This document shows, piece after piece, positions 11,451 through 22,480 of a stretch of 64,000 nt of DNA. The notes beneath the pieces were generated by a model. That model did no database searches and was not told where the DNA came from. It worked only from the letters and a program-made list of their open reading frames with translations. Within the stretch, counting starts at the first letter, position 1; every line of letters starts with the position of its first letter. The stretch spans positions 264,161,863-264,225,862 of the forward strand of contig CP136064.1 of the NCBI GenBank assembly GCA_032622095.1, in the 5' to 3' direction. A program made the position numbers and the translations under genes. The stretch comes from Siphonodentalium dalli (Eukaryota > Mollusca > Scaphopoda > Gadilida > Siphonodentaliidae).

Positions 11451-13665
11451 TTTTTTTTTAATTGAGAATAGAGAATAACAAAGGAAGGAGAGACAAAATG
11501 CATTCACGCCATCATTTTCTCAATCCAGGGCGTGGAAGAGCGTAACTCTTCCATGCCATGGCCTACTTTCTTACCTGTGACACGTAATTACAAGAAAACC
11601 AATGTCAGAAATGGTAACGCGCTCAAGATAGCAACCAGCACCTAATTAACGAACGGGCGGCCGACTTGACCGTCTCCGACCACAACCCCCAGTGGGATGC
11701 AGGAATTTCTTTTATTTGTAATTGACATATAGTTTATCACAAACCAAAATCAACATTAATCAACGCTGATTAACGCATGGATTAACGACAATAAACGAAA
11801 TTGAAATTCCCCAACTACACTTTTTACTGGACTCGGCCTCCAGCTCGCAGTTTGACTTTTAATCATCCCAAAAATTCACATTCTATAAATAAATCACCCA
11901 TTGATAATGTCAGCGCCCACGGGTAACGAGAATATCGCCACCAGTTATACACGCGGCGCGCGTAATAAAATAGTTAAAGACACATATTGTGTTCGGAAAT
12001 ATTTTGCATACGCCTCTCAACTTAAAAGAAAGACGAAGCAGCGATACTAGATATTACCTTGACATATTATTGTCCGAAGATGGGCTTTCTGTACCAACAA
12101 CAATGGTGATAAAGAACAATAAATTAATATTTTGTCTTCAAAAGAACTTTAAATTTCTCTTATTAGACAGCTAAAGTGGTCGATGGTATGTAATATTTAA
12201 GTTCAAAACATTATGTGCAGCTTTAATTAATTTACGTTCTGAATTTACCATAAATAATATAATTGGTAAATTTTACCATATTGAAACTGTATTTTAAATA
12301 TTGGTTCAACAGCAATCGGGAAAATACACAAGGAAGCCACTGTATCAATTGACGTTCCCGAAGTATATAGTCTATCATTAAACAAAAACAATGATCAGTG
12401 TATTGAAATTAGATAAATCTGTCGCTCGAGTACCGGGTAGTTGATTTATTTTATGTGTTGACCAGGGTCACTTTTAAGGTTATGTGTATTTTGGGCCTGA
12501 AAATATCGGGTTTTCAATATATAATACTATATTTTATTTTTAAGGCATTTCGAAGTGTCAGCCATGCACAGGTTATCGAAGTCACGATACATATTACATT
12601 TTGAGTTTCATACCTAAATTTAGGATCGCAAAGGAACAAGCGAGACGACAACTGTGTGGGCATGAATTATGAGAAATTGTTCCTTGTACGTTTTGACAGC
12701 GATTATAAAAATCGTCGACTCGAAGGTTAGCCACCTTCAGAGATGTATTGGTACTAATAATTCGTGTATTTATTCTAAATTGGAGCTACTGTAATTTCGT
12801 ATCGGTTGTCGTTTTAAAGGGAATGCTCAAATAATCTTCCCAATGTTCTATCTTCTCGCCTATTTCGGATTTCCATTTTTAGCATGCATTCGGCATAGTT
12901 TTCCCACTTGCTAGAATTTTGTAAAATAATTGCCCGCCTTTTAAGTCAGTGCACGGAGTATCGGAGCAAGATTATTGGGTAGGCATGTACAGGGTACACG
13001 GATTAAGGGTTGATTAAGAGAATTTGCCAATGACAGTATCTGACGTTTTATGTTGTTGATTGTTATGAAATCGACGCGGATGTTGAAAGTTGAATATAAT
13101 TTATATGGGGTATGGAATTTATTATCTGATTGGAATAGATCATTTATAAAATATATCCCCGCATCTCTCCACGATTTAAAGTTGATCGACGAACCTCCGA
13201 TTTTTATGGAGAAGAAATGGAAGAATATGGTGGATGTGTGATGGTTAGACTCGATTGGCGGCATAGAAGCCGAACGTAGCCGAGTACATTACGGAACACT
13301 TCGGATTTCAGTTGAAACGTAAACAAACCGATGTTAGTCCTAATAAACAGGAATTTGCTATGTGTAATTTAACATAAAAGTTAGATTATAGTAAAATAGA
13401 CTACAATTCCCGCCACCAAGCTTGGACGTAACTCCGGTCATACAAATGGTAACGGGACGCTCTCGTACTCAAAACAGCAATTCGCTTTCCCAATATCTTA
13501 GCTGGTTTTAGTACGAGCTTGGCCTACTTTTAATATGTATTCTCACTGGTAACCCAAAAGCGAACTTGCGAGGAATGTGCGTTTCGGTGCTTTGTTGGTT
13601 GATTGATGGATTTTTACATTGTTTTTATTATCTTGATAGCCACAACAGCATTTAAACATGTATAT
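11451..13665. other. Intergenic DNA, no gene supported
   Basis: No exon with signal peptide, known domain and splice sites was found. A direct repeat of 39 bp with a few mismatches links 11410-11448 (the end of the monomer block) and 13206-13244 (TGGAGAAGAA...GGTGGATGTG). A small hairpin (GAAGAG/CTCTTC) lies near 11535-11551. The stretch 13490-13525 (CCCAATATCTTAGC, TTTTAGTACGAG) resembles part of the terminal inverted repeat of the element at 18976-20329 and may be a decayed relative. Confidence 0.45.
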
Positions 13666-13958
13666 ACATTACAAAAGATAAACACATTACAAAAGATAAA
13701 CACATTACAAAAGATAAACACATTACAAAAGATAAACACATTACAAAAGATAAACACATTACAAAAGATAAACACATTACAAAAAATAAACACATTACAA
13801 AAGATAGACACATTACAAAAGATAAACACATTACAAAAGATAAACACATTACAAAAAATAAACACATTACAAAAGATAAACACATTACAAAAAATAAACA
13901 CATTACAAAAGATAGACACATTACAAAAGATAGACACATTACAAAAGATAGACACATT
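13666..13958 (+). repeat. 18-bp minisatellite, about 16 copies
   Basis: An 18-bp unit (ACATTACAAAAGATAAAC, with variants AAAAAATAAAC and AGATAGAC) repeats about 16 times. Eighteen is divisible by three and the unit has no stop codon in several frames, so open frames appear on both strands (hexapeptide LQKINT on plus). These are products of the repeat and are not gene evidence. Confidence 0.96.
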
Positions 13959-14227
13959 AAATAGGCAGAGCAGAAAATTTGTATGTATAGAGGTATATAT
14001 ATTTTGAATATACACGAGATTGTAACTTTAGAGCATAGTGGGTGGTCTGGTCGAAAATAGGATTATACGAATAATAATGCTGAGGTCGATCAGGGATGAC
14101 AAAAAAGGTCCGATACGGGACTTAATTCCATTGTGGTCTACTTCGACGTCATTCTGTGATCCACTATTCCATAGCCACGAATCAATGAATTTAATTATAT
14201 ATGCTCATTCATATATTCCCTAGTTCA

Positions 14228-14400
14228 CAGGGGGGAGTCGGAAAAAATGTGCATGCACGCATGCTGATTTTTTACTTTCGACCCTTGTTGGGGCCCGCAT
14301 CCAACAAATTTTCTCCGTTTTCGGCAGTTTTTTCCGACCATTTTTTGACACCCACCCCCTTTTAACACTAAAACAGAGATTTGCGTGGGGGATTCACTGT
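14228..14400 (+). repeat. Possible dispersed repeat with G-rich start
   Basis: Motifs here (CAGGGGGG, CCGACCATTTTTTGACACCCACCC, AAAACAGAG) partly recur in inverted form near 17363-17470 (GGTGGGTGTC, TTGTCAAAAAAAAC, CCAAAACGGAAAAAAG). The similarity is patchy and I am not sure of the boundaries. No gene seen in the surrounding 13959-15470. Confidence 0.3.
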
Positions 14401-14747
14401 ATACAGCTGTATATGAATTTCTATGCATACTATTTGTCATGGATGTTAACATTGACATGTAAATAGGAACGAGTCATTTTGTGGTCATTCGGCCAAAAAA
14501 GCATGGCTGCCAGCGGCCATCTTGGATTTCAAAATTTGAAACAAAATACAACACGATAACTGCCTGCAGTCAGTTTAGCAGTTAGAATTACATTATTTAT
14601 CTTATTCTAAGGTGTTTTAAGCCAAACTCATTGCAAAAACAGTCGAAAAACTTGCAGGAACAAAAAATTGAGTTGCGGAAAAAAAATTTGTTGGTCCCAT
14701 CGACCACCAACCCACCCCGGCATACGTGCCCGGAAATTTTTTTCCAC

Positions 14748-14770
14748 ACCCCCCCCCCCCCCCCCCCCCC
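14748..14770 (+). repeat. Poly-C tract
   Basis: A run of about 21 C. Similar runs of about 9 to 14 C or G occur near 8941, 17021, 18641, 52691, 56257, 56705, 57521, 57668 and 58956, mostly beside repeat boundaries. Confidence 0.9.
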
Positions 14771-15480
14771 GTAGTTCATAAACAATACACTACTAAGCTA
14801 CATTCAATTAAATTGCCAGTACTTTATATCGCAAAAAACTTACATTTTAAATGCAGCAGAGGAACTATTTTTCTCAACTGTGATATATTTCTACTATATG
14901 GATATCATCTTTATACCCGCGAAGTGCCATTCACACATCTACACACTCAGTATTAATTTATAGCAATGGTGGGAAGCTTTATGTCCACAGTAGGGTGTAA
15001 AGCTGAGATATACAGAATACATGTAGCTAGGTGTTAAAGGCACAAATAACATAGAATTATATGGTATGCATTTACAAAAGCGACCCAGGCGTACTCGATC
15101 ACTTGCTCATATCCCCGATATATTCGAAGTTATAGATACTGAAATCGTCGCACTTAGTGATTTAACGGTTGCTTGATTTTTAAATCTACTTGCATATACA
15201 ATATACCAGAGATTTAAATCGCCTCTGAAATTAGTCGATCGCGAGAATTTAAAAAGAATCCACCGTTGCGCTTCATAGAACTCAATTGCCGTTATGCGAA
15301 TTAATTCCTTTCAGAATACGTATTCATTCCCTGTCAATATATGCACGCCATTTACCGTTCACGTTGATTTGTGTACATTTGAAAAGGGACTAAGCCTGAA
15401 TAGACCACACGGCCTTGTTAGTATTCTATTCTGTGTTATATTGCTACAACAAATTCACTCTCGCGGTCAACACTACGTTC

Positions 15481-15487
15481 TATATAG
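15481..15487 (+). promoter_or_regulatory. Candidate TATA box of the lectin gene
   Basis: TATATAG lies 86 bp upstream of the proposed start codon at 15573, a spacing compatible with a short 5' leader. AT-rich words are common in this window, so this is weak. An alternative is a spliced 5' leader, since TTTATGTTTACAG at 15522-15534 resembles a splice acceptor 38 bp before the ATG. Confidence 0.2.
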
Positions 15488-15572
15488 ATAGAGAGTTGTT
15501 TGTTTGTCAATATGAAGACTGTTTATGTTTACAGGGGTGTTGGACGTTAAATCCCCATATTATTGCAAAGTT

Positions 15573-15633
15573 ATGATCATCTCGGGTATATTTGTCGCTT
15601 TCCTCTGGATATGTTATCTACCAGGCAACTTAG
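15573..15633 (+). CDS. Exon 1 of a C-type lectin-like gene: signal peptide
   Basis: Twenty codons plus one base encode MIISGIFVAFLWICYL-PGNL, then the first base of a Gly codon. The sequence shows a typical short signal peptide: a hydrophobic core from about residue 2 to 16, then a Pro-Gly turn before a plausible cleavage site. It runs into GTGAGTA at 15634-15640, a strong splice donor, and leaves a phase-1 intron. The CTLD exon at 43309 begins with GA after an acceptor, also phase 1, so joining gives Gly and keeps the frame. No other coding exon on this strand lies nearer, apart from a broken copy at 23316. The base at -3 of the ATG is G. The link to the distant exon is inferred from phase, strand and the logic of a secreted lectin. 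The intron would be 27,675 bp. It could instead serve another exon outside this window. Confidence 0.65.
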
Positions 15634-16311
15634 GTGAGTATCCTGTTTGGGCAAACAGATATCAATATGTATTATATATTAGATTAGATTAGATTTCATT
15701 TGATGACCAGACAGTGTACATGTAGAACATTTCAGGTAAAAGATTTTAACAAAGGGGTCAGAGTGTAAACAAATTGGTTGAGGCGGTCACTGATGAAGAT
15801 TAAAGTTTATTATACATGCAAACACTAGCAAGAAAGCACTATAAGCTCATTTCCGTTGTGTTCCCCGAAGGCCACGAGAAATAAAGGCTATATTGTGATT
15901 GAAATATTCTCTATTAGTAAAGGAGACCTCATGAAATGTATAAATATGTATAAGATCCAGCAATATTTGAAATCCTTCTGTAGTGAAAATGTATATGGTT
16001 CGAATTGGAAATTTTCAAGTTGATGCGATAAACCTAAAATTTGAGTTCCAAGTTGGGGAAGTGATTAAGGATTTTGGGTAATGGTGAAGCCGATGGACCC
16101 TGGATTTATACGGTCGCTTTCTAGTGAGGAATGAGCGCCAATTACTTACCATTGTGTTGACAAACACACGTTGTGGTCAACTACACAAATGCAGGATCCC
16201 TCGTCCCCAAAACCTCTAAACATATATACACTAGACATATTATATTAAAAAACAGTTTATATAAAACCATATGCAATAAGCGAGATCACTGACTCGCGGC
16301 CGTGTTGCATT

Positions 16312-16432
16312 CATCGAGCCCCGTTCCGTGGTTTCAGAGATTCATCCAGTCCCGTTCCGTGGTTCAGAGATTCATCCAGCCCCGTTCCGTGTTTTATAGA
16401 TTCACCCAGCCCCGGTTCCGTGGTTTTAGAGC
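16312..16432 (+). repeat. Short ~31-bp tandem repeat, about 4 copies
   Basis: Four imperfect copies of a unit containing AGCCCCGTTCCGTGGTT and AGAGATTCATCC. Unit length varies from about 29 to 34 bp. Confidence 0.85.
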
Positions 16433-16437
16433 TACAG

Positions 16438-16518
16438 GTCAAAGTTCTGGAGTAGCATCTCGATATATGGAACTTTTGAATATTCATGACTTGCATATAT
16501 GCTACTCTGAACTTTGAC
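16438..16518. repeat. Inverted repeat / hairpin
   Basis: The left arm starts GTCAAAGTTC and continues GAGTAGCAT. The right arm, ATGCTACT...GAACTTTGAC, is its reverse complement apart from a 1-base gap and a mismatch. The arms are about 20 nt and the loop about 40 nt. It follows directly on the 31-bp repeats. Confidence 0.8.
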
Positions 16519-16524
16519 ACGTAG

Positions 16525-17050
16525 CACTAAAACAACAGAACCGGGCCTGGTGGATCCAATATGACCGCGAGTTACATGTAGTGACAGGACGTATACCGTA
16601 CAGTTGATCTACAAAATGGCGGTGGTGGACCTACAAGATGTCGGTGGTGGACCTGCAACATGTCGGTGGTGGACCTAAATTTCCTAAAAGATGTCAGTGC
16701 ATGGTGGATCTTCAAGATGTCGATTGTGGGACTACAAGCGGCTGCATTGCAAATATCACATACACCTCGCGTTTCACAGAAAGAGATCATCATTTTAACT
16801 TCTTCTATCACGGTAAATGATATATCATTTTGAAGACAGATTAATTGCGGAAATGTGAGATGATTAATCACTTTCAGGGGTCCACATGAATGTCCGGGCT
16901 CCAAATGTGAATGCAGTACGTCTTTTAAATGAAAGTCTGTTATAGAAGAGTATATAACGACATCAACCCGAGCGATATCCAAAGCTGTTGTGGACCGAGA
17001 AGAATGAATATTTAGTAACGGGGGGGGGGGGTAATTGATCGATTTCGCCA
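16525..17050 (+). repeat. Segmental duplication, copy A
   Basis: Copy A shares with copy B (17578-18656) a long ordered set of blocks: CAGAACCGGGCCTGGTGG, TGACCGCGAGTTACATGTAG, a short internal repeat of GTGGTGGACCTACAAGATGTC type, GCGGCTGCATTGCAAATATC, AATGATATATCATTTTGAAG and CTTTCAGGGGTCCACATGAA. Copy A lacks the roughly 400-bp extra segment present in B and carries its own poly-G tract (about 17021). The small internal repeats give ORF shadows on both strands. Confidence 0.88.
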
Positions 17051-17577
17051 CGTTATCATGTTCTATATACGAATCAAAATTCTTACAGATACATGAAATA
17101 CTTGTATATTATACAAAATGCTGGAACAGTTGATTATGGGGATTTCCTTATGAGTCGAGTCCATTACTATGCTTTCTGTGTGTCTCCCATGTCATCAACA
17201 TATTGGCAAAGCTTTCCCCATTGATCATATAATTTATTGTCAAAATTTCAGTTGAGTGTACTAACGTTGGCAAATCATGGTTGGCAAAGCAACGTTGGGT
17301 CAACGTTTATATAGGAATGCCCACTCAATGCCAACCTGGGATCATTACTATTTCATATTTGTAGGTGGGTGTCTAAAAATTGTCAAAAAAAACATTTCCA
17401 AAACGGAAAAAAGTTTGGGTCGATGGGTGGGTGGGTCCCAAATATGGATAAAGGTAAAAACAAGTATCATGTCTGAAAAAATAATTCGACCAACCCTGCA
17501 AGTGACAGAAAAAAAATGCCCGGAATTATGCGACAAGATATCAATCCTGCAATAACACGTGGCATTTCATCGTCCAT

Positions 17578-18656
17578 AGCACTAAAAACACAGAACCGGG
17601 CCTGGTGGGTCCAATATGACCGCGAGTTACATGTAGTGATAGGGCGTATATACTGTACAGTTGATCTACAAAATGTCAGTGGTGGACCTACAAGATGTCG
17701 GTGGTTGACCTACAACATGTCGGTGATGGACCTAAAATATGTCAGTGGTGGATCTACAAGATGTCGATGGTGGGTCTATACAAGCGGCTGCATTGCAAAT
17801 ATCACATACACCTCGCGTTTCACAGAAAGGGATGATGTAATACGCCCCGTAAGTCGGGATTTTTTTACCCTGTGCCAATGCATTCTCTTATATATGCGAG
17901 TCGACCATAGGTCGCCTCGCATATATACGAGAATGCATTGGCCTAACAATTTTTTATCATTTTTTTTAAATAAATGTTTCTTACAATTTTTAGGACATAA
18001 AATAAAAAACATCCATTACCCTGCAGGGAGCCCCACACATATATATAGAAGCATATAGAAGAGTGTCGTCTGCTCGTGTTTGTCTGGGGCTCTGTATGGG
18101 TGAAATTATAAAATTGTTAAAGAATACAATAAAAAATTATTAAAACAAGGGATGATGTAATACGCCCCGTCACTAACTCGCGATCATATTGGATCCATCT
18201 TTCGATTTACAGAACTTGTATAAACAATATACTAAACGACCGTATCATCACGTTACCTTCTATCAAGGTAAATGATATATCATTTTGAAGACAGATTAAT
18301 TGCGGAAATGTCAGATGATTAATCACTTTCAGGGGTCCACATGAATGCCCGGGCTCCAAAGGTAAATGTAGTATGTCTTTTAAATAAAAGTCTGTTACAG
18401 AAGAGTAACGGGATGCGACTCGGTCCAAAACAGCATCAACCCAACCGACATATCCCAAGATGCTGTGGACCGAGAAGACTTGGTCTATTCAAGTACGTTA
18501 ATCCAGATAAAATAAAGGTACATGGTCTATTCGTCAATGAATATTTAGTAAAGGAAGGGTTAATTGATCGATTTCGTCACGTTAGCATGTTCTGTGCGAA
18601 TCAAAATTCCTGTAGATACATGAAATATTTATATATTCAGGGGGGGGGGGGGTAAT
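17578..18656 (+). repeat. Segmental duplication, copy B
   Basis: The same ordered blocks as copy A, interrupted by extra sequence from about 17829 to 18235 and ending at a poly-G tract (18641-18653). The shared GGTCCACATGAATG block and the following GGCTCCAAA show that the homology resumes after the insert. No coding function recognised. Confidence 0.88.
17827..18170. mobile_element. 296-bp insert flanked by 24-bp direct repeats, with hairpin
   Basis: An identical 24-bp word (starts AAGGGATGATG, ends TACGCCCCGT) occurs at 17827-17850 and 18147-18170 and brackets 296 bp that copy A of the duplication lacks. Inside is a hairpin with 26-nt arms (17875-17900 and 17916-17941, one mismatch, CCAATGCATTCTC...). 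A second inverted pair is GAGCCCCACA / TCTGGGGCTC. This is either an insertion with an unusually long target duplication or a tandem duplication of the word. I recognise no element family. Confidence 0.5.
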
Positions 18657-18966
18657 AAAACAAATTGCAGGAATGAATGCCGGAGTGGGTGGGTGGTCCG
18701 AGAGGCAAAACACGCATTTTTTACAACCTCATGCAAATTTTTCACTAAAGACCTATTGTACCCATATTTGACATTTGTAACAGTTTAAAACATATTATAA
18801 CTGCAAAAACACCTTATTTATGTTACTGGGACCTTATATGGGCCTTAGTGGATGTGACATTAAGCTGGCATGTTGCATATGGGACGGTGAAGTGAAATAC
18901 TTCCTTCCCGACACCCTTCGAAAGAAGCTTCGAGAAATATAAAACTGAAATAAATAAACTTGTCCT

Positions 18967-20338
18967 CATGTAACTTAGTCCAAGTCTTCTCGTACTAAAG
19001 CCGGCTAAGATATTGGGATGGAGGTGCCGGTCTTTAGTCCGAGTTCGTCCCGTATAGTCTCTTATGACACGACTTACGCCCACGATCTGTGGCGGGAATC
19101 TGTGTTGTGTTTTACTCGATTTACCTAATAAATCAATACATGATGCTATATACATCGGAAAGAGAGACATATTATGGTCATAATGGTGTATAATAATCTA
19201 ACTTTCATGTTACATTACGCATAGAATATTCCGGTTGATTGTCACCAACATCGCTGTTTTTATATTTTGTTTACTTAACTGAAAGCCGAAGTCAGGTTTC
19301 GAAGAATTCCGGCATTGTCCGCTGGGTATTCTAGTTTCCGTTTCTATATATAGCGCGGGGTTTTCCGAACAAAATGGCGAAAACCGATCGCCCCAACGTC
19401 CAGTTTCCTATGTGCTTTGAGAACAATTCCCGCACTAAAAACTTAATAACATAATGGAGGATCAGAACGGTAGTTTTGTTGACAATTTTCGCAAGCAACT
19501 TGTCAAAATTGGAGCAAATTAGAACTCTTATGTCTGACTTGCCATGCGTGTGATGTGCATTTTGATTTGTGTGTTGATAAAATAATCGGAGAACCGAATC
19601 ACACAGTTTCGAAATATAGTTCTTCCGATCAGTGGGACTTTTCAAACTTAAGGTTCAAAATGTATACAAATTTTGTTTGATTTTATGTGTGCATAACAAG
19701 AGCAATATATTGCCCTGTTCGCTTAGTATATATCTTAATTTCGCGGAAGTCCACCAAATGTGGGTGAAATGTAGCACCATATAAGGCATATTATTTATTC
19801 TAATGCTCGTTGTGTTTACACTGTTTTAAACTTTGAGAGGGTTATAATTCCCGTAATTTATTTAATGTATTACATTTATATCTCCATTGTTTAATTAATC
19901 TATTTATTTTTTATTTATTGACACACATAATTACGATTACAATGGAGAATTCATCGTAATTTGCGTTGTTAGTCCAAAATCTACGGAATATTTTCAACGG
20001 AAAATGCCGAACACAGTTCGCGAGGTCAACTGAGTTCGCATACTTTTAAAAAATTGTAAACATTGCGATAAATGTCTCTTTTCGCATTAAATTACCGCTT
20101 TCAATTCACAACTGATGTGGGTTTCAGATAAAATAGCATGTCTTCTGTTGAAAATATCCGTTTATTGTCGCAATTGTGATATTTTATTTCATATAATTGT
20201 GGTTTTATTTGAGCGGGTCAATAACGCTTAAGTCGTGTCATAAGAGACTATACGGGACGAACTCGGACTAAAGACCGGCACCTCCATCCCAATATCTTAG
20301 CCGGCTTTAGTACGAGAAGACTTGGACTACATGTAACT
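18967..20338. mobile_element. Non-autonomous DNA transposon, Mutator-like, with 9-bp TSD
   Basis: Terminal inverted repeats of about 102 bp lie at 18976-19077 and 20228-20329 and are nearly identical when one is reverse-complemented (start TAGTCCAAGTCTTCTCG, then AAAGCCGGCTAAGATATTG). They are flanked exactly by the 9-bp word CATGTAACT at 18967-18975 and 20330-20338. Long terminal repeats with a 9-bp target duplication are the hallmark of Mutator-like elements; Merlin elements also make 8-9 bp duplications but have short ends. The 1,354-bp element holds no open frame that I can recognise as a transposase, so it depends on a helper. The perfect TSD and well-preserved ends suggest a fairly recent insertion into the lectin intron. 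Confidence 0.85.
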
Positions 20339-21825
20339 ATGAATTTTAAGCCCAGAATATTGTGTGCATGACAAAGAGCGAGCAGCTATCTCAAACATGA
20401 ATGTGATTATCAATGGCTAGATTATAACTGTCATCAGTGCGTCAAGCTAATCAATGAATTATATGCATGTCTATCAACACCTATAAAGTATCCAAGTCTG
20501 GCATAGTGACTGCTTGTCATTTTATACAAAAGAAAATAGTTGGAAATGATGGAATTGTGTGTTACTGCACAATGACCAAGTTTCAGCAATTTATAAAATA
20601 AAATTTCCAATTGCAGCCTGGCAAATATCCTCTTTAGATCAGTCTAGATATGTATTTATTTTCAAAATATATCAACTCTAGTTGAATTGAAGCCTAACAA
20701 CTGAATTGGCATGGATATGTTTACATAATGTCAACAGTGACTCGAAAGTCAAGATTGCGTTCACTGCATGTCCTGAGATGTTATGAGCTTAAAATTTGTT
20801 AGAGCCAAATAGCCTTAACACATGCCATAGCTTGCAGGGGAAAGTGATATCTCACTGGATATGCAGGGGGATATTTATCATTTGTTTTGAAAAATTTGAT
20901 GTATATACCTTATAATAGTGTTTTATGTGCACCTATCTGTCATATCAGCTTCTGATGGGTTACTGTATTCCACTATATCGATGCATCAGAATTTCCATTA
21001 AGCAGTATGAAATTTGACCACCCAGGAAGACCTATAGCATACTCTTATCACACACTGAATTGGAAACTCCATTGCATCGTCCAAACTAGGAATAACACAA
21101 TCGAATACATAGATACACAATAAAGTATCATGTCAGAAATTATCAGATACACATGTAACCTGACATTTTATTGATGCACATACTCGTGGACTAATTACCG
21201 ATGGATGGTTGGATTTGCTCAGAACGCCGTATTCGCACTGCGGTGTCCACGTGGTTTTCTCCAGATGCCTTATTGTGATGGATGATTATGATTAATTACA
21301 CCCCGTACACAAGGTACGTGGTAATTCGTTGTAATTGGGTCAATCATACATCCTTATAACTGAGAAATTCAACATTCGTAATGTATACAAAACAAGGATC
21401 CACCACCTCGCAGTTTCAAAACCCAATTATGTATATAACAAATACAGATATGCATAACTTCCACAACACACATAAACATTTAAATATACGACACAAGTGA
21501 ATGATTGTGCCAAATACATAATCGACATTTGACGCTGGGAGAGCATGGAGTGCTCGCGATAAAACACGTGTATGTGCTTTGTATAGGAATGACCTATAAT
21601 CCGATATCACGAATAACCTTATAGTCCCGCGTGACTAGAGCGTTTCCGTTGGGATGTCCGATTTGGAATATTGATTTCCTTACCACAACCAAAGTGGAAG
21701 TAAAGACACATTCAAGAAAAAATATAGTTCAATTTTAAATGTGTCTTTTCATGTTGACAAAATTGTTCAACCACCCTTATCATCCATGTTTATCTCACAG
21801 TCAACACTAAATAACCCAACACAAA
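20339..21825. other. Intronic DNA, nothing recognised
   Basis: AT-rich sequence without a supported exon or repeat. Open frames here are short and lack splice or domain support. Confidence 0.4.
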
Positions 21826-21950
21826 TTTAATATCGATATCATTGCGCTAAGCTCTTACATCACTGCGCGTGCCGATAATACACGTGTGTCTTACTGTCAA
21901 ATATGAGGCCGGATTTAGGGCCTAATGTGATAAATTCCATGTGCACATCT
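21826..21950 (+). repeat. Dispersed repeat fragment, related to 60583-60690
   Basis: Shares with 60583-60690, in the same orientation, the blocks GCTCTAAGCTCTTGCRTCACTGCGCGTG-like (split by mismatches), CGTGTGTCTT, GGATTTAG/GAATTTAG and TGTGATAAA/TGTTATAAA. No coding capacity. Confidence 0.65.
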
Positions 21951-22058
21951 TGGGTTGGAAACGTCCATGCAATTGATTTGATTGCCATTTTAGTTCAAAC
22001 ATTTGAGCGAAATTAAGTAAACGTTCGACTCTTGTCTAATTTCACACTATATATATAT

Positions 22059-22146
22059 ATCCCATATTATATATAATGCCCAGATAACATTATACTCGTC
22101 ATATCCCATATTATATAGAATGCCCAGATAACATTATACTCATCAT
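22059..22146 (-). repeat. Two inverted copies of the 44-bp minisatellite unit
   Basis: Exactly 88 bp, two head-to-tail 44-bp units (ATCCCATATTAT, ATGCCCAGATAACATTATAC, TCATCAT), bordered on both sides by (AT)n. Each is the reverse complement of the unit amplified about 102 times at 45121-49600. Each has private changes, such as CTCGTCAT and TATAGAATG, absent from the array consensus. Confidence 0.93.
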
Positions 22147-22480
22147 ATATATATATCATGACATTTCCAACTGTTGAAAATGTTGGCCAAAGTTAGGGGG
22201 CGAGACACCACAACCTTCCTGTTGTCACGTTCCTGCATCCACGTATAAATGCCTTCCAACGAGTGATATACGAAAAGTGCGGCCACGTTATTTGAGAATA
22301 GGTACGCGTATGATATATTTTAATCGCATGGGGTGGCAATAATAATTCAAAAACATATATATTGCAAATTATTTGAATAATGCATGGTTAGAGACCCTCT
22401 AGCCACGTCCCTGTGCATAGTTATGTTAGTTGTTGCAGGTTGACTGTAATCAATATTAATATTTAAGTCGTTTTGAAATC

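Noticed and set aside
13603-14007. LQKINT-repeat protein or its minus-strand counterpart
   Set aside because: It is produced by an 18-bp minisatellite open in frames on both strands; the flanking codons show nothing gene-like.
15294-15491. 65-codon frame just upstream of the lectin signal exon as an extra exon
   Set aside because: It ends at TAG before the signal exon, has no acceptor-donor arrangement and no domain. It is more likely promoter or 5' flank.
17849-17995. A spliced intron (GTAAGTCGGG ... ACAATTTTTAG)
   Set aside because: The donor-like GTAAGT is formed by the end of a 24-bp direct repeat meeting an insert, and there is no coding frame on either side.
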